DNA of 33,530 nucleotides, taken from positions 1 through 33,530 of the forward strand of contig CANQUE010000022.1 in the NCBI GenBank assembly GCA_947626905.1. The letters are read 5' to 3'. The position numbers and the translations under genes are program-made. The notes below the pieces were generated by a model. The model saw only the letters and a list, made by a program, of their open reading frames with translations. It had not been told where the DNA came from and did not search any database. Below are positions 1 through 7,278 of this stretch, piece after piece. Each line of letters opens with the position of its first letter. Positions within the stretch are counted from its first letter, which is position 1. The stretch is from an uncultured Oscillospiraceae bacterium. GTDB taxonomy: Bacteria > Bacillota > Clostridia > Oscillospirales > Oscillospiraceae.

Positions 1-743
1 GTGTTGCGGGTGTAGGTCTCATAGGTGCGGATGCCCCGCTCGCAGAGGATCACGTTCTCGTTGCCGCCGGCCATGATATACTCCGCGCTCATCAGAAGCT
101 CCTTCAGGGTGTTGGCCAGGCCCCGCTTCAGCAGGATGGTCTTGTTGGTCCGGCCCAGGCCCTTGAGGAGCTCGAAGTTCTGCATGTTCCGGGCGCCGAC
201 CTGGATCACGTCCACGTCCGCGAAAATGTCCAGATCCCGCAGGTCCATGATCTCCGACACGATGGGCAGCCCGGTGACCTTCTTCGCCTCGCTGAGAAGC
301 TCCAGACCGGTGGCGTGCAGGCCCTGGAAGTCATAGGGGCTGGTCCGGGGCTTGAACGCGCCGCCCCGGAGCAGCTTCGCCCCGCTGGCCTTCACGGACT
401 GGGCGATGCCGATGATCTGATCGTGGTTCTCCACGGAGCAGGGCCCGGCGATGACGGCGAAATGGCCGCCGCCGACGCTCACGCCCCCGGCGTTGACCAC
501 CGTGTCCTCCGGGTGGAACTTCCGGTTGCATTTTTTGAACGGCTCGCTGACCCGCTTCACGGACTGGACGATCTCCAGACTGGCCAGAAGCTCCATGTCG
601 ATGTGGCTGGTGTCCCCCACCAGACCCAGGATGGTGTACTCGCTGCCCTGGGAAACGTGGACCTGGACGCCCTGGGTTTCCAGCCAGTGGATGAGATGGT
701 CCCGCTGCTCGTCGGTGGTGCTGGGTTTCAATACGGTGATCAT
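1..743 (-). CDS. aroF: 3-deoxy-7-phosphoheptulonate (DAHP) synthase, type I-beta, 3' end cut by window
   Basis: Catalyses condensation of phosphoenolpyruvate with erythrose-4-phosphate, the first step of the shikimate pathway to Phe, Tyr and Trp, in the cytosol. I translated it from the ATG at 743 reading leftwards. About 70 N-terminal residues (MITVLKPSTT...) form the ferredoxin-like regulatory domain of the Thermotoga/Bacillus type. The barrel follows, with GPCSVE near residue 99 and LRGGAFKPRTSPY near residue 125, the PEP/phosphate-binding signatures. About 247 codons are present; the family is usually about 335-340 residues, so the C-terminus lies outside the window. A good ribosome-binding site (AAAGGAG) ends about 10 nt before the ATG. 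In this family the N-terminal domain mediates feedback by Tyr/Phe, which fits the Phe/Tyr leader peptide and attenuator just upstream. The six-frame listing has no long ORF in this frame because the gene runs off the edge. Confidence 0.95.
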   Translation of the reverse strand, partial: MITVLKPSTTDEQRDHLIHWLETQGVQVHVSQGSEYTILGLVGDTSHIDMELLASLEIVQSVKRVSEPFKKCNRKFHPEDTVVNAGGVSVGGGHFAVIAGPCSVENHDQIIGIAQSVKASGAKLLRGGAFKPRTSPYDFQGLHATGLELLSEAKKVTGLPIVSEIMDLRDLDIFADVDVIQVGARNMQNFELLKGLGRTNKTILLKRGLANTLKELLMSAEYIMAGGNENVILCERGIRTYETYTRN

Positions 744-766
744 TGGTTCGACTCTCCTTTGCAAAA

Positions 767-795
767 AGGCTGTGCGGCAATGTGCCGCACAGCCT
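767..795 (-). terminator. Attenuator terminator hairpin upstream of aroF
   Basis: A perfect 13-bp stem (AGGCTGTGCGGCA / TGCCGCACAGCCT) with a 3-nt loop is followed on the minus strand by a run of five T (767-763). It sits between the Phe/Tyr leader peptide and the aroF ribosome-binding site, only about 20 nt before the aroF start. Uncontrolled, it would end transcription before the gene, so it must be regulated. Confidence 0.9.
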
Positions 796-839
796 GGTGG
801 TTTTCCTGTTCCAACGGTTTTTCGCAGCACGTATCGCTA

Positions 840-893
840 TTACTCCGTAAAGAAGTAATAGTAATAATAGCCGGCAAAAAAGACGCGCTGCAT
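840..893 (-). CDS. Phe/Tyr-rich leader peptide of the aroF attenuator (17 aa)
   Basis: A 17-codon ORF on the minus strand encodes MQRVFFAGYYYYYFFTE, with five Tyr and four Phe. A plausible ribosome-binding site (AGGGAG) lies upstream of its ATG. It follows a consensus promoter and precedes a terminator hairpin and the DAHP synthase gene. Codons are TTT TTT, then TAT TAT TAC TAT TAC TTC TTT. This is the layout of enteric pheA/trp-type leaders: ribosome stalling on scarce Phe-tRNA or Tyr-tRNA would alter folding of the downstream RNA. Segment GCAGCGCG (codons 1-3, 884-891) can pair with CGTGCTGC (824-831) just after the stop codon. The latter can instead pair with GCGGCAC (782-788) in the 5' arm of the terminator. 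No similarity search was possible; the call rests on composition, position and pairing logic. Confidence 0.85.
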   Translation of the reverse strand: MQRVFFAGYYYYYFFTE

Positions 894-938
894 ATGAGGT
901 ACGCTCCCTGAAAAGAGGTTTTCCGCTGGGATGGTGGC

Positions 939-967
939 ATTATATAACCAAAAGCGGAGCTTGTCAA
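939..967 (-). promoter_or_regulatory. Consensus sigma-A promoter for the aroF leader
   Basis: On the minus strand TTGACA (967-962), a 17-bp spacer and TATAAT (944-939) match the consensus at all twelve positions. Predicted start is about 932, some 40 nt before the leader peptide ATG. Such a strong promoter fits control by attenuation rather than by initiation. Confidence 0.88.
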
Positions 968-981
968 CGTTTCAAGCGAAA

Positions 982-1022
982 AAGAAGAAAAACAAGCCGG
1001 CGCGTTTTTTCCGCGCCGGCTT
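982..1022 (-). terminator. Terminator after the FemABX gene
   Basis: An 11-bp stem (AAGCCGGCGCG / CGCGCCGGCTT) with a loop of about 7 nt, followed on the minus strand by G and five T then more T-rich sequence. It lies 35 nt past the stop codon of the FemABX gene and just before the aroF -35 box. Confidence 0.88.
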
Positions 1023-1056
1023 GCCGCAGGGGATGGAGGAGGACAGGCAAAACGTG

Positions 1057-2196
1057 TCAGGCGCTGGCAGGGGCGTCCGCATCTCCCCCCGGCACGTGCC
1101 AGGGCAGAGGCCGGGGCTGGGTCAGAGGCGGTTCCGCGCCGGACTCCTTCCGCCGGCGCCGCCAGGTGGTATACCGGTCCCGGGCGGCCATATAGGCCCG
1201 CTCCGCCGTCCGGTACAGCCGGTATGTCATGGGCTTGTAAGGCATGGTCACCTCTCCGATGAACTCGGTGAGGACGCCGCCGAAGCGGCTTTTGAACAGA
1301 TACAGCCCGTTGCTCACGTCGGCCCGCTCCAGCACGCCCCGCATATCGTATATCGCGCAGCCCCGGGCGGCGGCGGTGCGGATGATCTCCCATTGGAGCA
1401 GGTAGTTGGGCATCAGATCCCGGTGGTCGTTGCCGCTGGCCCCGAAGACGTACCAGGTCTTGTTGCCGTAGTATACCGGGATGGCCCCGGCGATGGGGCG
1501 GCCCTCGTAGCAGGCCAGCAGCAGCTCCATGTGCTCCGGGCCCAGCGCGTCCCACATCCGCCGCAGATACTCCAGCGGCCGCGCCAGAAAACCGTCCCGG
1601 CGGGCGGTTTCGACCAGGAGCGCGTGGAACACCGCCAGATCCTCCCGGCCGCCCCGGCGGATCTCCACGCCCCGGCGCTGGGCCAGGCGGATGTTGTAGC
1701 GCAGCTTCCGGCCAAAACCGGCCATGAGCTCCTCCTCGCTCCGGTCGCGGATGTCCAGGCGGAACACGTGCCGGGGCTGGACCATGTCCCCGGCCCCGCT
1801 GCCCGCGCGGATCTGCCAGCCCAGGCATTTCATGATGCGCCGGAAGGCGCCGTCGTCGGAGGAAACGTCCGGCTCCATCCGAAGGGCCATGGCGTTATAC
1901 TTCCAGGCCAGCAGCTGCGCCCCCTCGGTCAGCTGGCGCAGGCTCACGGCGTCGTCCGGCCGGCAGATGGGGCCCCGGGGGCAGTACATCAGATTTCCGA
2001 ACAGCGGCATCCGCCGGATCAGCACGCTCATCCCGCCGGTGATGGTCCCGTCGGGGGCCTCCGCCAGGATGATCTCGTTTTTCCAGTTGGACTTTACCTG
2101 GGCCCACTCCACGGACTGCTGGAAATTGCAGCGCTCGTGGCGGGACAGAAATTCCGTATAGAGGCGCTTGGAAGCGTCGTCGTTGGCAAACCGCAT
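1057..2196 (-). CDS. FemABX-family peptidyltransferase (lipid II bridge amino-acid transferase)
   Basis: Members use aminoacyl-tRNA to add Gly, Ala or Ser to the stem-peptide lysine of lipid II, building the peptidoglycan cross-bridge at the cytoplasmic face of the membrane. At 379 residues it is near the usual 350-420. The hallmark stretch GGMSVLIRRMPLFGNLMYCP lies near residues 54-73. The tandem GNAT-like folds are suggested by the KLRYNIRLAQRRGVEI region (a FemAB signature) and YDMRGVLERADVSNGLYLFKSRFGG near the end. The C-terminal 40 residues are basic and proline-rich. The start is supported by GGAGG about 9 nt upstream. It appears to be a single-gene unit with its own terminator. The amino acid transferred cannot be read from sequence; a FemX/MurM-like role is an inference. 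Confidence 0.85.
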   Translation of the reverse strand: MRFANDDASKRLYTEFLSRHERCNFQQSVEWAQVKSNWKNEIILAEAPDGTITGGMSVLIRRMPLFGNLMYCPRGPICRPDDAVSLRQLTEGAQLLAWKYNAMALRMEPDVSSDDGAFRRIMKCLGWQIRAGSGAGDMVQPRHVFRLDIRDRSEEELMAGFGRKLRYNIRLAQRRGVEIRRGGREDLAVFHALLVETARRDGFLARPLEYLRRMWDALGPEHMELLLACYEGRPIAGAIPVYYGNKTWYVFGASGNDHRDLMPNYLLQWEIIRTAAARGCAIYDMRGVLERADVSNGLYLFKSRFGGVLTEFIGEVTMPYKPMTYRLYRTAERAYMAARDRYTTWRRRRKESGAEPPLTQPRPLPWHVPGGDADAPASA

Positions 2197-2383
2197 CTTC
2201 TTGTCCTCCGTTTCATGGTGTGGAAGGGGCCTTGCTCCTTGTGGCGTATCATACGCCCCGGCTGCATCAAAGCGGCATCGGATCTTTTAAGAATTGTTTA
2301 ATTTGTTGTTTTTTGTAACTAATTAGAGGATACCGGGAGAATATGAACAAATCGTGAACGTCAATTTAGGCTTTTCTTAAAAG

Positions 2384-2409
2384 AAAAAGCGCCCCCGGAA
2401 AGGGGGCGC
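2384..2409 (-). terminator. Terminator after the TSUP exporter gene
   Basis: An 8-bp GC stem (GCGCCCCC / GGGGGCGC) with a 5-nt loop is followed on the minus strand by TTTTTCTTTT. It sits 26 nt past the exporter stop codon. The stretch from here to the FemABX start (2197-2383) is AT-rich with no gene. I see no convincing promoter there, only a TTGACG with a short 15-bp spacing to TATTCT. Confidence 0.88.
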
Positions 2410-2434
2410 AAAAAGAGGCGGGATGGGGGAGCTT

Positions 2435-3199
2435 TCAGCCGGTGATCATCTCATAGACCACACGGATGAAGAACACGCACAGCACCACGGTGATCAGGGG
2501 CTTGACGATCCGGGAGCCCTTAGCGGTGAAGCAGCGCACGCCCAGGGAACACCCGGCGATGCCGAACAGGCCGGCGGTGAAGCCCAGCAGGATGTTGCCC
2601 TGGCCGTTGAGGAGATAGGTGACCAGGGCGGCGATGTTGGCGCACAGGTTGATGACCTTGGTGGTCCCGGCGGCGTCGTTGAGGCTCAGCCGGGCCACGC
2701 CGGTGAGCAGCAGCAGCATGAACGTGCCGGAGCCGGGCCCGTAAAAGCCGTCGTAGGCGCCCAGGGCCAGGGCGATGGCCGCGCAGGCCGCCATGGTGCG
2801 CCCGGGGGACAGGGGCTCCCGGCTCTCGCCGCCGATGGTCTTGGTCCGCATCACATACACCGCCGTCAGCGGCAGGATCACCAGCAGCAGCATCTTGAAG
2901 ATCCGGTCGGACAGGTGCAGGGCGATGTTGGCGCCGATGGCGGAGCCCACCAGGGAGCACGCCGCGCACACCAGGCTCAGCTTGGGCTTGATATAGCCCC
3001 GCTTCCAGAACTTCCAGGTGGTGACGGAGGAGCCCATAAAGGAGCTGAGCTTGTTGGTGCCGATGCTCATGTGCACCGGCAGTCCGGCGATCAGATAGGC
3101 CGGCAGGGTGATGAGTCCGCCGCCGCCGGCGATGGCATCCACAAAGCCGCCCAGGAAGATCAGCGGGCAGACGATGGCGTATTGCATCCAGACAGACAT
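2435..3199 (-). CDS. TSUP (TauE/SafE) family membrane exporter
   Basis: A hydrophobic 254-residue protein with about eight membrane segments. The two family-typical glycine-rich half-repeats are visible: GGFVDAIAGGGGLI at residues 17-30 and GAYDGFYGPGSGTF at 147-160. Members export small sulfur or organic anions (sulfite, sulfoacetate, sulfolactate) across the inner membrane; the substrate here is unknown. The start has AGGAGT about 9 nt upstream. It is transcribed divergently from the gamma-carbonic-anhydrase-like gene, whose promoter lies in the 98-bp gap. No sulfur gene is adjacent to hint at a substrate. Confidence 0.88.
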   Translation of the reverse strand: MSVWMQYAIVCPLIFLGGFVDAIAGGGGLITLPAYLIAGLPVHMSIGTNKLSSFMGSSVTTWKFWKRGYIKPKLSLVCAACSLVGSAIGANIALHLSDRIFKMLLLVILPLTAVYVMRTKTIGGESREPLSPGRTMAACAAIALALGAYDGFYGPGSGTFMLLLLTGVARLSLNDAAGTTKVINLCANIAALVTYLLNGQGNILLGFTAGLFGIAGCSLGVRCFTAKGSRIVKPLITVVLCVFFIRVVYEMITG

Positions 3200-3217
3200 G
3201 GCAACTCCTGTCCGCGG

Positions 3218-3246
3218 TTGACAGCAACCGGGTTTTTCATTATAAT
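3218..3246 (+). promoter_or_regulatory. Consensus promoter for the gamma-CA / rmlA unit
   Basis: TTGACA (3218-3223), a 17-bp spacer and TATAAT (3241-3246) form a full consensus on the plus strand. The -10 lies in ATTATAAT, which also presents TATAAT to the minus strand (3244-3239). The same site could therefore serve the divergent exporter gene, though no good minus-strand -35 is present. Confidence 0.85.
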
Positions 3247-3297
3247 TTCCTCATAAAATATACTTGCCCGCAGCGCAAAATGCAAGGAGAATATTCC

Positions 3298-3807
3298 ATG
3301 ATCGTTACATACAAGGGAAAGACCCCCTCCGTGGACCCCACCGCCTTCGTGGCGCCCAACGCAACCCTGATCGGGGATGTGACTGTGGGGCCGGACGCCT
3401 CGGTCTGGTTCGGGGCGGTGCTCCGGGGGGACAACGGGCCCATCACGGTGGGCCGGGGCAGCAACATCCAGGACAACGCCACCCTCCACAGCGAGCCGGG
3501 CCGCGGTTTGGTCATCGGGGAGAACGTGACGGTGGGCCACAACGCCGTGGTCCACTGCGGAAAGGTGGGCGACGGCGCGCTCATCGGCATGGGCGCGGTG
3601 CTGCTGGACGAGGCGTCGGTGGGAGAGTATGCCATCGTAGGGGCCGGGGCCCTGGTGACCCAGCGGTTCGAGGCGCCCGCCTGCTCGCTGGTGGTGGGCG
3701 TGCCGGGAAAGGTGATCCGGACCGGCCGGGAGGAACAGAAGCAGTCCAATCTGGCCAACGCCGCGGGCTATGTGGCCCGGAAAAACGCCTATATGGCGGG
3801 GGAGTGA
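3298..3807 (+). CDS. Gamma-carbonic-anhydrase-like hexapeptide-repeat protein
   Basis: A left-handed beta-helix protein of the gamma-CA / YrdA / PaaY family, 169 residues. Hexapeptide repeats run through residues 10-135. The zinc ligands of the family appear in QDNATLH and GHNAVVH. Members hydrate CO2 or have unknown roles; activity cannot be inferred from sequence alone. I start at 3298: AAGGAG lies 8-9 nt upstream, whereas the in-frame ATG at 3280 overlaps that ribosome-binding site. It is the first gene after a consensus promoter, with rmlA following 3 nt later, so the two are very likely co-transcribed. A functional link between them is not obvious. Confidence 0.88.
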   Translation: MIVTYKGKTPSVDPTAFVAPNATLIGDVTVGPDASVWFGAVLRGDNGPITVGRGSNIQDNATLHSEPGRGLVIGENVTVGHNAVVHCGKVGDGALIGMGAVLLDEASVGEYAIVGAGALVTQRFEAPACSLVVGVPGKVIRTGREEQKQSNLANAAGYVARKNAYMAGE

Positions 3808-3810
3808 GCC

Positions 3811-4680
3811 ATGAAAGGTATCATCCTGGCCGGGGGCATGGGTACCCGGCTGTATCCCATGACCAAGGTCACCAGCAAGCAGCTTCTGCCCATTTACGAC
3901 AAGCCCATGGTGTACTATCCCATGAGCGTGCTGATGCTGGCGGGCATCCGGGAGGTGCTGGTCATTTCCACGCCCACGGATCTGCCCCGCTATGAGGAGC
4001 TGCTGGGGGACGGCAGCCGGCTGGGCATGGTCCTGCGCTATAAGGCCCAGGAGCGGCCCCGGGGCCTGGCGGAGGCGTTCGTCCTGGGGGAGGATTTCAT
4101 CGGCGGCGACAGCGTGTGCCTGATCCTGGGGGACAACGTGTTTTACGGCCAGGCCCTCAGCAGCTATCTGGCCCGGGGGGCGGCCCTCACCGAGGGGGCC
4201 ATGGTCTTTGGCTACCCGGTGAAGGACCCCAGCCAGTTCGGGGTGGTGGAGTTTGACAAGACCGGCCGGGTGGTATCCCTGGAGGAGAAGCCCGCCAGGC
4301 CCAAGAGCCGGTATGCCGTGCCGGGTCTGTATTTTTACGACAATGAGGTGGTGTCCATCGCCAAGGGCGTGACGCCCTCCGACCGGGGGGAGGTGGAGAT
4401 CACCTCGGTGAACAACGCCTATCTGGCCAAGGGAAAGCTGAAGGTGATCCAGGTGGGCCGGGGCATGGCGTGGCTGGACACCGGCTCCCCGGAGGGGCTG
4501 CTGAGCGCCGCCCAATTCGTCCAGACGGTCCAGGAGCGGCAGGGCTTTTACATCGCCTGCCTGGAGGAGATCGCCTGGCGGCAGGGGTGGATCGACACCC
4601 GGCGTCTGTTGGAGCTGGGCCACGCCCTGCGCATGACCGACTACGGCCAGTATCTGATCAGCCTGCCCCAGGAGCTTTGA
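3811..4680 (+). CDS. rmlA: Glucose-1-phosphate thymidylyltransferase
   Basis: Makes dTDP-glucose from dTTP and glucose-1-phosphate, the entry to dTDP-rhamnose for cell-surface glycans. 289 residues, the family's usual length. The nucleotide-binding motif GGMGTRLYP is at residues 8-16, followed by [13 protein letters not shown], and [10 protein letters not shown] and EEKPARPKS further in. rmlB, rmlC and rmlD are not in the window, so the rest of the pathway must be elsewhere. Its start is 3 nt after the preceding stop, with the ribosome-binding site (GGGGGAG) inside that gene's end. A terminator follows. Confidence 0.96.
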   Translation: MKGIILAGGMGTRLYPMTKVTSKQLLPIYDKPMVYYPMSVLMLAGIREVLVISTPTDLPRYEELLGDGSRLGMVLRYKAQERPRGLAEAFVLGEDFIGGDSVCLILGDNVFYGQALSSYLARGAALTEGAMVFGYPVKDPSQFGVVEFDKTGRVVSLEEKPARPKSRYAVPGLYFYDNEVVSIAKGVTPSDRGEVEITSVNNAYLAKGKLKVIQVGRGMAWLDTGSPEGLLSAAQFVQTVQERQGFYIACLEEIAWRQGWIDTRRLLELGHALRMTDYGQYLISLPQEL

Positions 4681-4698
4681 GGAACAAATACGACCCAA

Positions 4699-4730
4699 AA
4701 CGCCCCTGCGCCGCGGGGGCGTTATTTTAT
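4699..4730 (+). terminator. Terminator after rmlA
   Basis: Stem AACGCCCC / GGGGCGTT (8 bp, about 9-nt GC-rich loop) followed by ATTTTATT, 18 nt past the rmlA stop. Confidence 0.85.
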
Positions 4731-4779
4731 TCGGGCGAGCGGTCGGACAGATCGGGGTCCTGTGAAAGGAATATGCCAA

Positions 4780-5172
4780 ATGGAGAAAATATGGAGAGAG
4801 ATGTATCAGGCCGCGAAAGCGGTCCAAAACGACAGGAAAATATCGGACTATGTGGAAGCGGGAGGGGTGGCGGCAGCGATCCTGTCCTCCTCGGGGAGGA
4901 TCTATACGGGCGTTTGCATAGACACCTGCTCTACGTTGGGGATATGCGCGGAGAGAAATGCGATCTTTCACATGATAACGAATGGAGAGCAGGAAATCAA
5001 AAAGGTGCTTGCGATCATGGAGGACGGAAAAACAGGCGCTCCATGCGGCGCTTGCCGTGAACTGATGGTCCAGCTCATGCCGGACAGCTATCAGAAGATC
5101 GAAGTGATGATGGATCTTGAAACAGAGCAGATCGTTCCCTTGGGTGAGCTCACCCCCAAGTGGTGGATATAG
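4780..5172 (+). CDS. Cytidine-deaminase-superfamily protein (blasticidin-S-deaminase-like)
   Basis: A 130-residue zinc deaminase. The catalytic zinc site is visible as CAE at residues 56-58 and PCGAC at 88-92. Apart from that motif, its overall pattern (GRIYTG, CAERNA, PCGACREL) reminds me more of small blasticidin-S-deaminase-like proteins than of the housekeeping Cdd at 24278. The substrate is therefore uncertain. The ATG at 4780 is preferred over the GTG at 4762 because AAAGGA (4765-4770) lies 9 nt before it. The surrounding sequence is visibly less GC-rich, with AT-rich codons such as ATA and AAA. No promoter is obvious. The next gene is the broken acetyltransferase. Confidence 0.8.
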   Translation: MEKIWREMYQAAKAVQNDRKISDYVEAGGVAAAILSSSGRIYTGVCIDTCSTLGICAERNAIFHMITNGEQEIKKVLAIMEDGKTGAPCGACRELMVQLMPDSYQKIEVMMDLETEQIVPLGELTPKWWI

Positions 5173-5214
5173 ATCGATCCCCCTCTGTCGGAAGATCGGA
5201 TCTGGAGGACCTAT

Positions 5215-5666
5215 ATGAATGGATTGCGATATCTCGATCTGAGAGATGCGCCCGAGCTGAAAAGCTCGGCGGCTGAATGGTTCCACAGCAAGTGGGGCGT
5301 GCCGGTGGAGGCGTATCTTGCATGCATGGATGCGTATCTCCACCGCCAAACGGAGCTTGCTGGTATCTATGCCTCCATGGCGACAGGATCATCGGCGGAT
5401 TGGGGGTCATCGAAAACGATTTCCATGACAGAAAGGATCTTGCCCCCAACATATGCGCCGTCTATACAGAAAAAGGATTTCGCGGCCAGGGCGTGGCGGG
5501 AAACTTATTGAAGCTCGCCGTAGAGGATATGAGGGCAAAAGGGATCACGCCCGTTTATCTCGTTACAGACCACATTGGTTTTTATGAGCGGTATGGATGG
5601 GAGTTTTTGTGCATGGTGCAGGGGGACGGAGAGCCGGATCAAACAAGGATGTACATCCACAGATAG
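5215..5666 (+). pseudogene. GNAT acetyltransferase with a single frameshift
   Basis: Two overlapping frames make one GNAT protein. The first runs from the ATG at 5215 (MNGLRYLDLRD...) and is sensible up to HRQTE near 5361. The second continues in the -1 frame from about 5365 (WYLCLHGDRIIGGLGVIENDF) to 5666. Acetyl-CoA-binding motif A reads EKGFRGQGVAGNLL, and the end FYERYGWEFLCMVQGDGEPD is typical of a Clostridia GNAT group I recall. One missing base near 5360-5366 would explain the break. A ribosome-binding site (GGAGG) precedes the start. It could be a true pseudogene, a sequencing error or, least likely, programmed frameshifting: I see no slippery run. The acetyl acceptor is unknown. It lies in the same less GC-rich patch as the deaminase. 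Confidence 0.82.
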
Positions 5667-5680
5667 TTCCCCATATCATG

Positions 5681-5709
5681 AACGCCCCGCGTTGAGCGGG
5701 GCGTTTTTT
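5681..5709 (+). terminator. Terminator after the GNAT gene
   Basis: Perfect 10-bp stem AACGCCCCGC / GCGGGGCGTT, 5-nt loop, six T ending at 5709. Only the plus-strand side has a T run, so it serves the GNAT transcript and not the convergent antiporter. Confidence 0.92.
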
Positions 5710-5721
5710 CTGTGGTTTTCT

Positions 5722-7074
5722 TTACCGGTGGCCGGCATGGGCATGCTGCCGGACGGGGCGGCAGCCGGCGGCGCTCAGGCCCCGGCGGGGCCGGTCGGAT
5801 GTGCCCGCCGCGGCCAGCTTCCGCTCCCGGCGGCGGGTGATCTCCTCGCTCTTGGGCTGGATGTCCCCGGCGGCCTGGAGAGCCAGCTTGGTCAGCATGG
5901 GCCCCACCAGCTCATAGACCAGCACCGCGAACAGGGTGATGTTGCGGATGAGGGCGCCGTCGGCCCCCAGCTGCATGGCGGTGGTGCACATGCCCAGGGC
6001 CACGCCGGCCTGGGGCAGCAGCGTCACGCCCAGATATTTCTGGATCTCCGGCGAGCAGTGGGTGAGCCGGGCGGAGAACCGGGCCCCCAGATACTTGCCC
6101 GCGGACCGGGCCAGGATATATACCAGCCCCACCATGACGATGGCCCCGGAGGCGAACACCCCCAAATCCAGCTCCGCGCCGCACAGCACGAAAAACAGCG
6201 CCAGCACCGGCGAGGACCATTTGTCCGCCAGGTTCATCAGGTCGTGGCTCAGCGGGCAGCAGTTGCAGAACACCGTGCCCAGCATCATGCACACCAGCAG
6301 CGAGGAAAAGCCCACCGTCACAGGCCCGATCCGGAACTCCGCCATGGACAGGGCCACCGTGAGGAACACGAAGGCGATGGTCATGTTCAGCCGGTTGGTG
6401 TTGGAGTTGAAAAGCCGCTCCAGCTCGGTGAGCAGCCAGCCCAGCACCGCGCCCAGCGCCAGAGAGGCGACGATCTCCACCAGCGGATTGACCAGGATGG
6501 ACACCAGGTCCGCGGTGCCGGTGACCAGGGTCTTGGCCAGGCCGAAAGAGATGGCGAACACCACCAGGCCCACCGCGTCGTCCAGGGCCACCACCGGCAG
6601 CAGCAGGCTGGTCAGGGGGCCCTTGGCCTTGTATTGGCGCACCACCATCAGCGTGGCCGCCGGGGCGGTGGCCGTGGCGATGGCGCCCAGGGTGAGCACC
6701 TGGGCGGTGGAGAGGATATCCGGCCGCAGCAGGTGGAACAGATACAGCGCCCCGTCCACAAGGACGGTGGCGGTCAGGGCCTGGAGCACGCCCACCACGA
6801 AGGTCTGCCGCCCGATGGCCCGCAGATCCTTCAGCCGGAACTCGCTGCCGATGGAGAAGGCGATGAAACCCAGGGCGATCTCCGAGGCCAGATCCAGACC
6901 CTCCGCCGTGCCGGTGGTGGTGAAGCCGAAGCCCAGCGCGCCCAGGCCGAAGGGCCCGATCAGCACCCCGGAAACCAGATAGGCGGTCACCGTGGGCAGC
7001 TTTGCCAGATTGGACACGCGGGTCATCAGCAGGCCCGCCAGGATGGCGAAGGATACGAGAAGAAGGGTTTCCAT
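5722..7074 (-). CDS. Cation:proton antiporter (CPA2 / Kef-like)
   Basis: An integral membrane protein of 450 residues with 11-13 predicted hydrophobic segments, starting METLLLVSFAILAGLLM. Family features include SGVLIGPFGLG near the N-terminus, GFIAFSIGSEFRL (the discontinuous helix region) and LGAIATATAPAATL. LLPVVALDDAVGLVVF carries the paired acidic residues expected in the ion site. Likely exchanges Na+ or K+ for H+; no TrkA-N/RCK domain follows, so it is not a complete Kef K+ efflux gene. The last 40 residues are basic and soluble. I prefer the ATG at 7074 to the one at 7122: the hydrophobic start follows directly and AGG lies about 9 nt upstream, although this ribosome-binding site is weak. 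Confidence 0.85.
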   Translation of the reverse strand: METLLLVSFAILAGLLMTRVSNLAKLPTVTAYLVSGVLIGPFGLGALGFGFTTTGTAEGLDLASEIALGFIAFSIGSEFRLKDLRAIGRQTFVVGVLQALTATVLVDGALYLFHLLRPDILSTAQVLTLGAIATATAPAATLMVVRQYKAKGPLTSLLLPVVALDDAVGLVVFAISFGLAKTLVTGTADLVSILVNPLVEIVASLALGAVLGWLLTELERLFNSNTNRLNMTIAFVFLTVALSMAEFRIGPVTVGFSSLLVCMMLGTVFCNCCPLSHDLMNLADKWSSPVLALFFVLCGAELDLGVFASGAIVMVGLVYILARSAGKYLGARFSARLTHCSPEIQKYLGVTLLPQAGVALGMCTTAMQLGADGALIRNITLFAVLVYELVGPMLTKLALQAAGDIQPKSEEITRRRERKLAAAGTSDRPRRGLSAAGCRPVRQHAHAGHR

Positions 7075-7128
7075 TTTATTACCTGATTTCGCTTGAAGAT
7101 TGTTGCCCTCCCTTCGGGGCAAGGCGTT

Positions 7129-7157
7129 AGTTTAGCACTGCCCGAAATGAAATACAA
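7129..7157 (-). promoter_or_regulatory. Possible promoter for the antiporter gene
   Basis: Minus strand TTGTAT (7157-7152), 17-bp spacer, TAAACT (7134-7129). Both boxes deviate from consensus, but position and spacing fit a start roughly 50 nt before the antiporter ATG. Confidence 0.4.
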
Positions 7158-7212
7158 GGGCAATCCTTCACAATTTTACGTGCTGCCCAGGCGGTTTGTG
7201 CGCACTTTTGCC

Positions 7213-7246
7213 GAAAAGAAACGCGCCTCCCGAAAGGGGAGGCGCG
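7213..7246 (-). terminator. Terminator after the cell-wall-binding protein
   Basis: Stem CGCGCCTCCC / GGGAGGCGCG (10 bp, 5-nt loop) followed on the minus strand by TTTCTTTT, 32 nt beyond the stop codon. Confidence 0.88.
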
Positions 7247-7278
7247 GAGGTGGAAAAATCGGTGGGCGTCGCTTTCTG

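Noticed and set aside
931-2301. 456-codon open frame on the plus strand opposite the FemABX gene
   Set aside because: Low-complexity, Pro/Gly/Ala/His-rich translation typical of antisense frames in GC-rich DNA; the minus strand holds a recognisable family with a ribosome-binding site and terminator.
2281-2383. Promoter for the FemABX gene in the AT-rich gap
   Set aside because: TTGACG and TATTCT are only 15 bp apart and more than 130 nt from the start codon; too weak to annotate.
5365-5511. Independent protein from the shifted end of the first GNAT frame
   Set aside because: The residues after about 5365 in that frame lose family similarity; the continuation is clearly in the other frame.
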